Source: Molanna angustata
Taxonomy: Eukaryota > Arthropoda > Insecta > Trichoptera > Molannidae
Assembly: GCA_963576475.1 (NCBI GenBank)
Contig: OY754964.1
Span: 7,971,486 to 8,035,485 of the forward strand
Length of the DNA stretch: 64,000 nt
Reading direction: 5' to 3'
A program made the position numbers and the translations under genes. The notes under the pieces are model-generated. The model searched no databases and was not told where the DNA came from. It saw only the letters and a list, made by a program, of their open reading frames with translations. Of the stretch, positions 1 to 11,817 are shown piece after piece. The first letter of the stretch is position 1, and every line of letters begins with the position of its first letter.

Positions 1-1114
1 AGAAGGTAAACTATGATTATTTCTCGATGTTTTCTAAATATACTTTATGCATATAAACAATGCGTTATTTAAGAATACCTATTGACCTCTCTGATATGTT
101 CATTCCTAAATTTAAATCGTCAATAACAAAGTCCCTGGATGCCTCTATGGCTTCTGGTGTATAGTATTTTCGCAAGCTCTCTGTTTCTCTTTCCATTCAA
201 TTCTTTTACCCTTCCCATTTCTTATCCTATAAATCTGCCTAAATATGTGTGATTATTTCTGTAAACTTATTTGGCCATCAAATGGAGAACTTAATATTCT
301 TGTAATTAAGACTATGTTTATAAAATAAAATAAGATTGATAATTTCGTGGTGTAGAGAAGAAAAGGATGACGAAAGATGTTGAATCAGAATTTTTTATTA
401 AAGTCTCAAAAACTAGATATAATTTATTTATTAATATCATATTTATGTTCCACCTAAGTTCACAAACCTAACGCTTAAGAAATTCAATCTAATTCAGACT
501 TAGTTTTAGAAGGAGGAGCATACAGTATAATAATCCTATTTACAGTCTGCATTCTGAAACACATTTAATACGTTGTTAAGATATGAGAAACCGTCGTTGG
601 AGATTATTGAACTCGGAGCATATTCAATTTAAAAATATGGATTTATCCTTAAATCTAGAGTCAAGATCTAGTCTAATCTCGTTAGTTCAATGGGAGGATA
701 ATTGAAAGCGTCTGACGGTGATGAGATGATAAAAATATTTTTAATATCCGTTGCCAGTCTGCCCACCTGCGTTCAGTCATTGATGATGATGACTTTGTCT
801 GTGGTCATGATTGGACAAATGACAACGGAACGATGATGTTGTGAAACAACTCAGAATCGGAGGCTTGAGATATTCCTCGGTGGGGTTAATGTTTTCGAGC
901 TTTGTTCTCGGAAATAGCGACTCTATTTCTTGTTTATGATTCAATGTTTGTTGCTAGAAATGTTACTTTCTGTTGACAAATATACATATTGTCTGATTCA
1001 TACAACAATCAAAAGTGAAAACAGACTAGATTTCAAACAGAGCCCTAACTAGTTCGACATTTCAAATATTTACGAAATGAGTTTTAAGTCCGACAGATTT
1101 TCGATTAATCATTT
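1..1114. other. AT-rich DNA, nothing recognised
   Basis: Both strands read without finding a domain, hairpin or repeat family. The part at 700-1000 is slightly GC-richer but has no sustained frame. Confidence 0.5.
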
Positions 1115-1239
1115 TTTAAAAGCTGGTTTTGATGTTTTATTTCTTATTGGATATATGTATGAAAAAGGTAAGTCTGGCACCTGGGAGTGTTGGCGTTCAC
1201 CAGTGCGCATCCTCTTTATACATTGGTGAAAATTGTAGA

Positions 1240-1345
1240 TTAGCTAGTCCGAATGGCGCAGGACAGAGAGGCATTCTCCAGAGTGATCGCCAACGTCGGG
1301 GGGACCTGATACGGCACACAGAGAAGAAGAAGAAGAGTAGATTTT
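1240..1345 (+). pseudogene. Very short non-LTR 3' end with GAA tail
   Basis: About 100 bp whose plus-strand translation resembles the end of an RTE-like frame (Arg-rich) and which ends in GAAGAAGAAGAAGAG at about 1321-1337. It interrupts the left arm of an inverted repeat whose other arm is at about 1845-1970, so it was inserted into that repeat. Confidence 0.5.
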
Positions 1346-1373
1346 AAAATTATTTCAATATAATTTGTACATT

Positions 1374-1670
1374 AGCTGTGAGGCACCGGCTTAGAATAGT
1401 GCTTCCACTCTTTTCTATTACTGTTTTCGAGTGTCCCGTAAGAGTCGGGTAATCGAAAATACAACAGGCAACAATAACATCTGACATAGTTCAGCAATGA
1501 GGTTCACCACCCATTCTGAATGTAGTGTCTTTTTAGGTGAGACGAGACTGGTGTGTGGGTATACACATATGTGTTGTGCTTCCTTTTATAAGGCAATGCA
1601 CACCCGCACACCTTTCGCTGGTTACCCCACATTGTGGGATATGCCGTGATGGTATGAATGAATGAATGAA
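1374..1670 (+). mobile_element. SINE-like retroposon S1, GAAT-tailed, with 13-bp target duplication
   Basis: Begins AGCTGTGAGGCACCGG and ends TGATGGTATGAATGAATGAA. It is flanked by a perfect 13-bp duplication TAATTTGTACATT (1361-1373 and 1671-1683), the expected trace of target-primed integration. Three further copies start at the same 5' base (ends at 4914, 11669 and 54147), so this is the full unit of about 300 bp. No clear tRNA A or B box was seen, so the promoter origin is open. Confidence 0.85.
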
Positions 1671-2272
1671 TAATTTGTACATTTGTATTTTACCAAGCAC
1701 CTATAAAAACCATCCGTTTTGAAATATGTACCTAAATAATAACAAGATCTTCCCCTGTGTGCGATGACCATATCACCAAGTTTCATTGAAATCAGATGGA
1801 TGGTATATGAGTATAAAAAGTACTTACAAAGATACAAATTAAACTAAAATCTGCAATTTTCACCAACAAAAAGGAGAAGCGCACTGGTAAACGCAACCAC
1901 TCCCAGATGCCAGACTTACCTTTTTCATAGCTTTATTCAATAAGGAAGGAAATATCAAAAAACCGTCCATTTAAAAATGAATTATTTTTGACTTTGCTAT
2001 CTCTCGAACAATTTGTTTTTCGTGTATTTTTACCCACCGCTTCAATGTTCTAGGGAAGATTTACACGATTTTTGCAATTTTTAAGGATATTTTGAAAAAG
2101 TCGTCACCAGTCCTAAATAAGAAACGCTCGTATCAAACAGATCACTGTTAAATAAAATAGATTAGTTATAAATTACACTGTTTAAAAAATGCTTAAATGC
2201 TAGATCCAAAAATATTGATAAGAACAGAATGATCTAATTAACTGAAGATTATTTATTTGGTAGAATTCCATT

Positions 2273-2462
2273 ATACATTAAATTAAAAATAAAACACTAT
2301 GTATTTGATTCTAAATACAATAATATATAGTAGTTTAACGTTGAAAGCTGTTTGGTCTTGTTAGGGCATCTTCATAGTACTGAAGATGCCCGTAATAAAA
2401 ATAAAATAATAATATATTGTAGGTAGAATCAAAACCGTAGTGTTTTATTTTGAATTGAACAT
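2273..2462. repeat. Foldback MITE with central perfect hairpin
   Basis: The two halves are imperfect reverse complements (AAAATAAAACACT on the left, GTGTTTTATTTT on the right). At the centre GGGCATCTTCA and TGAAGATGCCC flank a 6-base loop. No coding capacity. Confidence 0.7.
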
Positions 2463-2672
2463 AATTAACCATAATTAATTTATGGAGATAATTTTTGGCA
2501 TATTTTAAATCAATTTTGTTCTCTCTTATACGACCAGTTTTATTATTATCTGATGACAATTATTATTGACTCTCTTTTTTAGTCTGCGGTGGTTGCGATA
2601 GAGGCGGACACAATTGAGTCAGAGGGAACATATTTTAAATCATTACTAAAATATTTTTTTTAGTTTTCAGTT

Positions 2673-2730
2673 TTGGTTATCCAAGAAAGTCTATTTCTTT
2701 TCAAGGTTATTTGGTTATCCAAGAAAGTCT
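2673..2730. repeat. 20-bp direct repeat, spacing 38
   Basis: TTGGTTATCCAAGAAAGTCT at 2673-2692 and 2711-2730, exact. Confidence 0.9.
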
Positions 2731-3156
2731 GTTTCTATGTGAGCAGTCTGTACTAACCAAGTATGCTGTGTTTGTCTTGGCGCTGTTTGAGTTTGCAAAA
2801 TAAACACACTCGCTCACGGCATTTCCTAGTGCGATTATTTTGCTAGATAATGTTGGGTGTCGGGTGTTAAGATCCACCACTACATTTGCAATTTGTTGTC
2901 TGTCACCGGCGGACAACGACACTTTGCATAATATTTGAACTTATGTATGTACATACGAGACGGGATCGCCGCTGCTATGAGATTCTGGCGAATGGCGACC
3001 TCACAGATTCTATTTTGCCTCGCCGAATGTCGTTCAAAATAACAACAAACGATGTACGTCTACTTTTATTTATATATCATCTTCCATAATAGAGTTGAAT
3101 GAGGGAGTTTTAAAAAGTGAAAAATTCTTAATTATTAGATAAACTTATTTAGAAAG

Positions 3157-3361
3157 CCATTTTTGAATTATTAATTAGCTATAAACCACTTGTTTTTTGA
3201 GTCACTTCGCGACATGTTCCCCTCGCTTCACAGACAGATTCACACAAATTCAACATGTTAGTCTCGACACGCCGGTCGATGGAAGGACAGCGCTTCCGAA
3301 ACATGTCGCGAAGTGACTCAAAAAACAAGTGGTTTATAGCTAATTAATAATTCAAAAATGG
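3157..3361. repeat. Perfect 62-bp inverted repeat
   Basis: Arms 3157-3218 and 3300-3361 are exact reverse complements by eye, separated by 81 bp. The arms include TTTTTTGAGTCACTTCGCGAC. Probably a MITE or a recent inverted duplication. No target duplication was resolved. Confidence 0.88.
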
Positions 3362-4279
3362 TTTATATTAACTACCACAAAATATCCGCCGAATCATTAA
3401 ATGATATTATTTAGAAAGATTTAGTTTTCGGCAGTGATGCCAATTCGCAGCCTATTTCGCAGTAAAAGCACAGTTGATAGTTTATGACTAAACATTACAC
3501 AATAAGTAATGATAATAATAATATGGTTTTGTATCAATTCAGTATCATTCCAAGATTGTTCTTCGAATTTTGAGTTTTTGAGAGAAAGGCTTTGAACTTT
3601 GTGGACAAATGTAGACAGAAAAAAGTATGTATAAAAAGAAGAAAAACAACTATAAAACAAAGAAAACCGATATTGTGTGAATCTTAAATCTATCCTCTGA
3701 ATCAAATCTGTGAATAAATAGTAAAAGACATAGTAAATCATATCAAACAGGCTATGCAATACAAAGTAGTAAGTTTTTCAAACTTAAACAGCAATCAGTT
3801 GATAGCCAGACAATCAATATTTTTAATATGGCGCTAAAATCGTAAATTTTGGAATCGCAAACTTTAAAATCGCAAATTTGAATAAAACTGCAAACTGTCA
3901 ACAGAGTAGTTTGTGGCTTTGACGGAGAGGCAATAACAATTGAAGTAAAGAATGATGTCATTTTAACTTCAGCCGACCATAACAATATATAGGCCAGGGT
4001 GATGTTTATAATACAGACATAAAATACTAACAATCGCATAGGAATAGCACAAGGTCTAAAGATAATAGAATTTAGTTTAAAAATCATGAAATGAACATAA
4101 GTTATTGTATAATTTTGAAATGTGTAGGTATTTTCATCAACACGCTAGAAGTTCGTGTTTGTAATTTTCCTTAGTCGATTTTTACATACATTGAGCTATA
4201 AAATAAACTATTATTATTATACTTAAAAGTTTTAAACCTTTATCTGCCTTTATGTAACACGTTTTGTGTTTTTTCATAA

Positions 4280-4341
4280 ATCTTTTGTTGACCAATCGTA
4301 CTTTTGTATTCTTTTCCATAATCTTTTGTTGACCAATCGTA
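4280..4341. repeat. 21-bp direct repeat, spacing 41
   Basis: ATCTTTTGTTGACCAATCGT (plus A) at 4280-4300 and 4321-4341. A short local duplication. Confidence 0.88.
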
Positions 4342-4675
4342 GGTATCTACTATTCGTCATAATTTAACTAATTATATTATCTATCATGCATACCCTTTAC
4401 TATATTTTTAATTATAATTTCTTTGTAACTTATGTATTTATAATGTTAGTATATTTTTTATCTTCACCATGTATAAGATCTGTCTTGTAAAAGCGCGAAG
4501 GTTCCTATAATTTTTGTATACTCGATTGTGGAATAGAACAAAATGTGTTTGTGTAGAAGTCCATATAAATATAGCCTGTCATCATTAAAATTATATTACC
4601 TATTTATATTGAAATTTGAACTACCGGAAATTGAGGTTTGAAATTATATCCAACAATGTATGTACTAAAAATATT

Positions 4676-4914
4676 TCATTCATTCATTCATACCATCACG
4701 GCATATACCACAATGTGGGGTAACCAGCGAAAGGTGTGCGGGTGTGCATTGCCATATAAAAGGGAGCACAACACATCAGTGTATACCCACACACCAGTCT
4801 ATGTGAGATGTTATTATTGCCTGTTGTATTTTCGATTACCCGGCTCTTACGGGACACTCGAAAACAATAATAGAAAAGAGTGGAAGCACTATTCTAAGCC
4901 GGTGCCTCACAGCT
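4676..4914 (-). mobile_element. SINE-like retroposon S2
   Basis: Inverse orientation to S1. The GAAT tail is at the left (CATTCATTCATTCAT) and the 5' end AGCT at 4911-4914. AATATT occurs at 4670-4675 and 4915-4920, a possible 6-bp target duplication. It has an internal deletion relative to S1. Confidence 0.8.
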
Positions 4915-5270
4915 AATATTAATATGTATTAAATAAAATCGGGGTTGACATTGTGGAACTTTTAAAGCAATTTCTCTTTTGATATTGATCACTTTGTTTC
5001 AACCACGAATGAGATATTTTATACGACTGGTTTCGAAACGATCGCTTGATTCTCAGTTATCAACCGTTCATAATAAAAGATATTAAATATACTTTTCATT
5101 CTAAAAATATTAAAAAACGCTACACTGTTGCTTTGACATGTTTTTTTTTTCAAATACTTCTAAAATATGAAGATAAAAAGTATTGAATATTTTTACAGTT
5201 AAGTACATATTATATACCTACGCCAACATTGGATTTTTTTGTTGTCGGGAGTCATTGATATTTTTAGGCT

Positions 5271-5392
5271 AAATTTCAATAGAGACAAAGTTGGAATATT
5301 ATAAGAGAACCGGTAAATCAAAGCACCTACAGGGCTTACGACTTATATTGGCTGGTTTACGTGATCAATTTATGCACTTGCGCAATGTGAAA
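5271..5392 (+). mobile_element. TIR element M1, fragment
   Basis: Left part of the M family (TTCAATAGAGACAAAGTTGG, then CACCTACAGGGCTTACGAC). The right end is missing. Confidence 0.65.
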
Positions 5393-6359
5393 AAAATGTT
5401 TCTAAATGTAACTGAACATTGACTTTAAATTTTGGATTTTTGAATTTATTAAATTTAGAACTAGAACCTCTAATTACACTTAATTTCCGAAAATTTTGAA
5501 TTCTGGTTGGTTGAAATTTTGAAAGACCGGGTTTTCCATCGTTGAAATTTTGACTATTGGAATTTTGAATTACCGGTTTTTTGATTGCTGTAACTTTGAA
5601 TAATGAACGCATTGATATTGACCTTGACCTCTCACTGTCGTCGCTGCGTGGGTGTGTTGGATTCGTCATTTCCGTGTTGAGAAGATATTTTTATATTGCA
5701 GACTCCTGGGTGATATTATTCTTGTGTTTTTGCGCTGATTATATCTCACGGTGAGTCACGTTGTCAGTCCATCATCATATGGCAAGAAAAACTAATGGCG
5801 GTTGTGTGGACAGCGATTCTTTTTTACGACTTGTCTGCAACCTTTTCAGAAAAAAGCAACACGCAAATTTCCACACATCATACTCGCAAAAGTCCAAGGT
5901 CACTCGAGTTTTTCAAGAGTCTCGAATTGGGTTGTCGCAGTAGGTATATTAGGTATACCTAATATAAATAATACATAGTTACACAAACACGCTACATGTA
6001 TTCGCATACCTACATACTATATAATACTTGTCCGAATTATGTATGTGACGAAAAAATTATACATATCTCGTGTGTCGTGGTGTTATGAAAGAACCCAGTT
6101 TACTTGAACTAGAAAAATAATTTAATCTGGGTTCAGGGTTATATATACCTGTTTGCTTTCAATTTAATTTAATTTTGGTTTATGAGAAAGTGTAAGGTTG
6201 TTAATGTGCTTATTTTACATACGTACTTTGAGAGTAGGTAATTGGCTGTTTAAACAAATTATTTAAACCCATAAGCAGATAAATTCCGTAATAATATGAA
6301 ATGAACTTACACGATTGCAATTTGTTAATTTCATGGCAAAAATATATTTGCATACTTGT

Positions 6360-6845
6360 ATGTCATCATTGGCGCTACAGTCCTGTGTGGGCCCTGGCCT
6401 CCAGAATCTTTCTCCAGCCGTCCCTGTCTTCCGCAGCTTTCCTCCAGTTTGCTATTCCGATCGTCCTTATGTCGTCTTCTTTGTCATCCAGCCATCTTAG
6501 CTCGGGCCTGCCTCTACCTACTTCTTCTGCTCTCTGGATTGGTGTTTCTTTTTGGGGATTAGATCATCATTCATCCGGCTGACATATCCCAACCTCGTAG
6601 TCTACGTACTTTTATGGCTTGTACAATGTTGGTTTCCTAATATAGTGCCCATAGTTCATGAGTATATGGCATCCTCCAAAGTTTATCATTTACGGGCCCA
6701 AAAATCTTCTCTCGATTGCTTCTCTTCCTATTCTGTCTTTTAGTCGGAGACTGCCTGGACTGATCTGGATGTCCAGCTGTCACTCCATCTTTTTGCTGGT
6801 CTCCCCCTTGCTCTACGACCCTCCGGGACATCCTTGAAGATTCTT
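6360..6845 (-). pseudogene. Degenerate RTE-like 3' fragment
   Basis: A GC-richer island in AT-rich DNA. The part at 6742-6810 repeats the C-terminal stretch of the fragment at 11818-12320. The start at 6368 (GGCGCTACAGTCCTGTGTGG) corresponds to the GCGCTACAGCC-type 3' end also seen at 42150 and, inverted, at 10500. No frame stays open across it, so it is an old copy. Confidence 0.65.
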
Positions 6846-6849
6846 CCTC

Positions 6850-8800
6850 TCGATTTCAATTTGTTTATTTAATTGTACAAATATATTTGCATACTTAATC
6901 GTATAAATGGCGTTGCATATGAATATATGAATGGGACACATCGTATTACAGTAATTCACAGAAACATATTTCATTACAGTGATTTACAAAAGTTCTAAAA
7001 TTTATTCAAACAGAAAGAAATAAAAACATAATATGAAGTCTTAAAATTTAATGAACAAATGTATAGTAACCAAAGCATTTTTCCACAAAAATTCGATTAT
7101 AATTAGCAAACGTTTTCGCCGAGTTGGCTCGGCATTATCAAGGTTTAAAATGAAACAATAATTTGAAAACAATAAGTTCTCGAATACAAACATATTCTTC
7201 CTGACATTTTGATATCTTGTGCTGTGTTTCTTGACTGTTTATGCAAAGGAAGCTTATTTAAAAAAGTATCTATCAAAGTTATAGCTATGTTTCCAGCTAT
7301 AAAATCTTAACTCACAGTATAATTTCATTCTATTAATCTTAATTCCTCGTGAAATCCTTATTTACGAAAAATCCTAAGCTATATTCAAATCGAAAACATG
7401 TTATATTTTAACAAACACAATATTCTGATTTAACATGATTAGAGAATTACAGAATTATTGGTTTATTTCCTTTCATTTTTATACTGAATATTTCACTTTG
7501 TTGGTCAGTAGGGTATTGTTTGAATTCGTAGAAATGTTGTTATTTGGAAGATGTAGAGGATAGTTTTATTTGAGATGAAATCTGAAAAACTTATTTTATT
7601 CCGTAAGGCTTATGAATACGGAATACGACTAAGAAATATTTATTTATTTATTTAAGGGACAAATACAGTCTTGTAAAATAAACATAGAAAATACACTATG
7701 AAATTAAAAAAAGACAGACCAATTACTTTTCTCCACAAAGTAGGTACCATAATAATCTTAAAAGTATGTACCCACAATACAATAAAAATTAAATTTAAAT
7801 ATACTTAAAACTATAACACATTAAATATTTCAAATTATTTAAATTATATTTTAATAATTTGAAATATTTATTTCCTATACGTCGTAATTGCTTAACAAGT
7901 TTCGTCTTCATTCCATAGATGGCGATGATGTTTATCAATCGCTTAAAAATGTCACACAGGATTTTCAAAATTTGGTTTGAGAAAATAACTCATTAAAAAG
8001 GGGCATAATTAGTAGGCCTGTTGGCGCCTGCATTTCCAGCTCTCTTTTTTTTAGTTTAAATTTTGTAACCTAAATCGCATTATTTAATTCTTCTTTTTAT
8101 TCATCTTGTGTAAAAGCTATTGTCAATTTGTTGCAAAGCGCTTATTTGTCAATGTTTGTTGTATGCAAAAATTAACTTTGTTTTGCATTTTGTAACAGCG
8201 TTTTGTCGTCTTGGCTAGGGCACTTGTTATTTATGAAAAAAAAAGAATATACTTAACAACACTTGATACATTTTTTTTTGCTGATTCACACGGTGTAGCG
8301 AATTAGTGAGATAAATATAGTCTCCTTGAAATTGATTTTACAAAACTGGATATTTTAATCTCTACAACTTGAAATTCTCGTTACATAAAACTTATTGTCA
8401 CCTCATAAGTATCTCAGCGGACATGACAGGCGGTGTCTGAATTATATTTATTTTTACACTGAACTGAATTTACGTCGCAAATCAGATAAGGTCCATATTG
8501 TAAATCAGAAGCTTTGGAGATACCGACCTTATAAAAATGGCCTTTTAGAATGATTTATTAAAATTTTGTAGAGCATTTAATAAATTTACTGTCTGAACAA
8601 TTAGCAGATCCTGGACGAGATGTCATGACGCCAAATGACTTTATTTTTTTTTTCGAAATAATGAAGGCTGGTGGTGAAAGAGGCGTGTTGCAAACTACTC
8701 ACTATTAAATTAAAAATAATACTTCCTTGCGTAAATCTCTAAGAAATTAATGGACGAATGCTTTTGGAAAACTTATCAGCTCTAATTAATGCCTTTTACA
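6850..8800. other. AT-rich DNA, no gene recognised
   Basis: No frame above 60 codons on either strand. Only the ATTT-tailed repeat end at about 7630-7770 can be named. Confidence 0.5.
7630..7770 (-). repeat. ATTT-tailed repeat end
   Basis: An ATTTATTTATTTA run at about 7639-7652 followed by GACAAATACAGTCTTG and ACAGACCAATTACTTTTC. The simple tail suggests the 3' end of a non-LTR or SINE copy on the minus strand; no coding part recognised. Confidence 0.4.
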
Positions 8801-8802
8801 AT

Positions 8803-9105
8803 ATTTATTTATTTATTTATTTATACATCTTCTTGTACATAATATAAACAAATATTATTGTACACTGGCGGGCTTATTGCCATTAGGCAATTTCTTCCAA
8901 CCAACCAGATTACAAAGTATGACAACATTGTGTATGTACAACAGCAAATAAAAAAGAGTAAAAGAAATCAAATAAAATACGTATAACACTTAAATACTAT
9001 TAAACAAAAAAAAAATTATAATTCATAGCAATAAAAAGGATATGGTAAGGACAGGAGAGGAAATCGGGATCAGGTGTTCAAGGATAAATATTCCTTCTTT
9101 AGTTT
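8803..9105 (-). repeat. Interspersed repeat X1, AAAT-tailed
   Basis: Read on the minus strand it ends in an (AAAT)n tail (plus strand ATTTATTTATTT at 8806). Its core is CACTGGCGGGCTTATTGCCA and ATTTCTTCCAACCAACCAG. The body runs to CCTTCTTTAGT at 9096, as in X6. Six copies in the window; the simple tail suggests a SINE or LINE 3' end. Confidence 0.8.
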
Positions 9106-9271
9106 TACAATACGCTATGAACATACATAAGTTCGCTCCAATATATAATTTAACATGTTATAGTGTATTATTGCATCGTCGGGGTCGGCTCTCCGTACGT
9201 AATCGCCAGGACACTGTGATATTGTTCAATAATTTTTATTATGATACTGGTAATTTTAACATATTAGAGGG

Positions 9272-10534
9272 ATAAAACAAAGATTAGAGGGATACGCAGA
9301 AAACCTATTAGGAGAGTATCAGGCGGGCTTTAGAACTGGAAGGTCAACTACGGACCAGTTATTTACAGTCCGCCAGATCCTGTCGAAGTGTTGGGAATTT
9401 GACATCGATGTGCACCAACTATTCATAGATTTTAAACAGGCATACGATAGCATAGACAGGGAGAGCCTATATGAGATACTGCTACAGTTCCAGATCCCCC
9501 CGAAATTGGTGAGGCTTATCAAATCAACCATGAACAACTCCAGATGTCAGGTCAAGGTAGATGGCGAACTGACGGAGGAATTCGCAGTGTCTCAGGGTCT
9601 GAAACAGGGTGATGGCCTGGCTCCCACTCTCTTCAATATCGTGCTTGAGCATGTGATAAGAAAAACTCTAGTGGACACCAATTCCAATATTTGCTACAAA
9701 AGTAGTCAAATTGTCGGCTATGCGGATGATATTAACATTATAGGAAGATCAATGACAGCCATTGAAGAAGTCTTCGACCCCTTAGAGACAGCAGCATGTG
9801 AAGTGGGATTGTGTATAAACAAAGAAAAGACAAAAGTAATGACACAAAGCAGAAACCCGGCGCATCGACCGAGAGGCAGTGTGCAATATAAGGATAACTA
9901 CTCGTTTGAAGTAGTGGATCAATTCACTTACCTGGGCTCCAGTCTTACCGAAAATAATGAAGATCCAGCTGAAATAAGAAAAATAATTACGGCAGCCAAT
10001 AAAACATATTTTTCATTGCTCCCTGTTTTTAAATCTCGCAGTGTCCATCGTAAAACAAAAGTCACACTCTACAAGACCATAGTCAGAACAGTGTTGGCAT
10101 ATGGATGCGAGACATTAACCATAACGGCGAAGATGTCTGAAACGCTGGACACCTTTGAAAGAAAGGTACTGCGTAGAATATGCGGCCCCGTGAAGGATGG
10201 AGATGAATGGCGCATTAGACGCAACGATGAGTTGTACAACATATACCAGACCCCAAGTATCTCAACGCACATGAAATTACTTAGGCTGAGATGGGCTGGA
10301 CATGTACAACGAATGCCAACCTCACGGGTGCCGAAACGAATCATGACTGGACACCCAGGTGGGAGAAGAAGGGTAGGAAGACCAAGGCTGCGGTGGGAAG
10401 ATGAGGTCAAAAAGGATGCGGCTAAGCTTCTCCAAGAGAGGAGCTGGAAAGTGGCAGCAGAGGACAGGATTGGATGGAGGCCAAGGCTCGATTTGGGCTG
10501 TAGCGCCATCGAAGAAGAAGAAGAAGAATTTTAA
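9272..10534 (+). pseudogene. RTE-like reverse transcriptase fragment, open frame, 5'-truncated
   Basis: An open frame of about 420 residues starting without a natural ATG (first ATG at 9410). It covers RT from the block QAGFRTGRSTTDQLF, through LFIDFKQAYDSI with the catalytic Asp, the SQGLKQGDGLAPTLFN block and the GYADDINII box, to a C-terminal region with RWAGHVQRMP and GRPRLRWEDEV. The endonuclease part is absent, so this is a 5'-truncated insertion. It has no frameshift. It ends in a (GAA)n run at about 10511-10528, a simple 3' tail of the RTE kind. Related C-terminal fragments are at 42132-42451 and, more distantly, 1240-1345, 11818-12320 and 44445-44712. Confidence 0.88.
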
Positions 10535-10539
10535 CATAT

Positions 10540-11190
10540 AGGTATGTGTTTATGCGGTTCAATTTTTAAGTTTACTCGGGTTTTGAATCCATGATATGCA
10601 GATTCGAAACAGTTGAAACCAAATGTTTGTAGAGTTCAGAAAAATGAAAGATTACTCACGATATAAAACATATATTTTTCTTACAACTTTACTATGTATA
10701 TTTTTTACTATAGTTATATTTTAATATTGAAATTGTTTTCGTGATGTGTTCCTTTTCAATATCACGAACGTAATAACTATTTGTCACTTACGTGATTTAA
10801 CATAAACGTTTTACAATTATAGTGTCAACCGTTGATAGTAATCTTTTTATAGTGATTGCATCGTGATTTATATTCAACATCGAATAACACGAGCTTTATT
10901 TTATCTATAAACATTTACAAAATTATACTTTAGCAATATCGAAATACCGAATTAATGTTTATGTAAATGTAAACATTGTGATTTGATTACATTAGATCGT
11001 AGAAACAAAGTTGAGTTCGATGTATGTCCCAACAACTCTGCTGCAGAAAAAAATGGGCGCTTGAAAATCAATAAAAAAAAGGGAACTGAAAAATGAAAGA
11101 TGATAGAATTATTCGCATTAGACATTTTCCGATGAGTGTTGATATAAATCAAATATTTTCCTTTCCGTCAACTTTAACAAGCTTAACGCT
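10540..11190. other. AT-rich DNA, nothing recognised
   Basis: Between the RTE-like fragment and SINE S3. Contains GTGAT-rich words around 10740-10870 but no clear repeat unit. Confidence 0.45.
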
Positions 11191-11194
11191 ATTT

Positions 11195-11669
11195 ATTCAT
11201 TCATACCATCACGGCATATCCCACAATGTGGGGTAACAAGCGAAAGGTGTGCGGGTGTGCATTGCCTTATAAAAGGGAGCACAACATATCTGTGTATACT
11301 CACACATCAGTCTCGTCTCACTTAAAAAGGCACTATATTCAGAATGGGTGGTGAACCTCATTGCTGAACTATGTAAGATGTTATTGTTACCTGGGGGGCA
11401 AGTCTGGTTCAATCGGCGAAATCAAAACCCTCGTGATTACCCATATCATGGATATAATTATTATATGGAGTTCTACAATATCTTTAGATGTCATAGAACT
11501 CCATACGATAATTATATCCATGATATGGGTAATCACTAGGGTTTTGATTTCACCGATCGAACCAGACTTGCCCCCCAGATGTATTTTCGATTACTCGACT
11601 CTTACGGGACACTCGAAAACAATAATAGAAAAGAGTGGAAGCACTATTCTAAGCCGGTGCCTCACAGCT
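11195..11669 (-). mobile_element. SINE-like retroposon S3, carrying a palindromic MITE
   Basis: Same family as S1 and S2: tail at the left, 5' end at 11669. The unit is split between about 11391 and 11578 by the palindromic MITE; S1 and S2 have uninterrupted sequence there (TGTTATTATTGCCTGTTG in S2). Confidence 0.85.
11391..11578. mobile_element. Palindromic MITE P1 (188 bp), nested in SINE S3
   Basis: An almost perfect palindrome from CTGGGGGGCAAGTCTGGTT to its reverse complement ending at 11578, with the centre near 11484. Inside, GATTACCCATATCATGG is mirrored on the other side. No coding capacity. Related copies: 49784-49970 and a fragment at 49040-49087. Confidence 0.9.
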
Positions 11670-11817
11670 AAATTATAAAAAAAACATAACTAGTTTCAAA
11701 AGAGTAGGTAGGTACTCCACCTATCGACAAACATCAAAATCAATAGTTTGATTGATTCTACTTATTTATTATACATATAATTCGGTTTATATTACCGTTA
11801 TACGAAATATCGACATC

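Larger units (their letters stand above)
1115..1975. repeat. Inverted-repeat element split by two insertions
   Basis: Left arm about 1121-1237 and right arm about 1845-1970 are imperfect reverse complements; the best shared block is around GAAAAAGGTAAGTCTGGCA (left from 1159). The interior holds the short GAA-tailed fragment (1240-1345) and the SINE (1374-1670). This looks like an older foldback or TIR element later hit by two retroposons. Confidence 0.7.
3365..6359. other. AT-rich DNA around S2 and M1
   Basis: Apart from the short direct repeat, S2 and M1 there is a low-complexity stretch at about 3835-3900 and 5430-5600 where TTTTGAAT/AAATCGCAAA-like words recur on a loose period. The open frame on the minus strand at 5370-5669 follows these words and is not a convincing gene. 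Confidence 0.45.

Noticed and set aside
3421..4087. Two minus-strand frames of about 110 codons
   Set aside because: AT-rich, Phe/Ile/Leu-heavy translations without motifs or splice signals.
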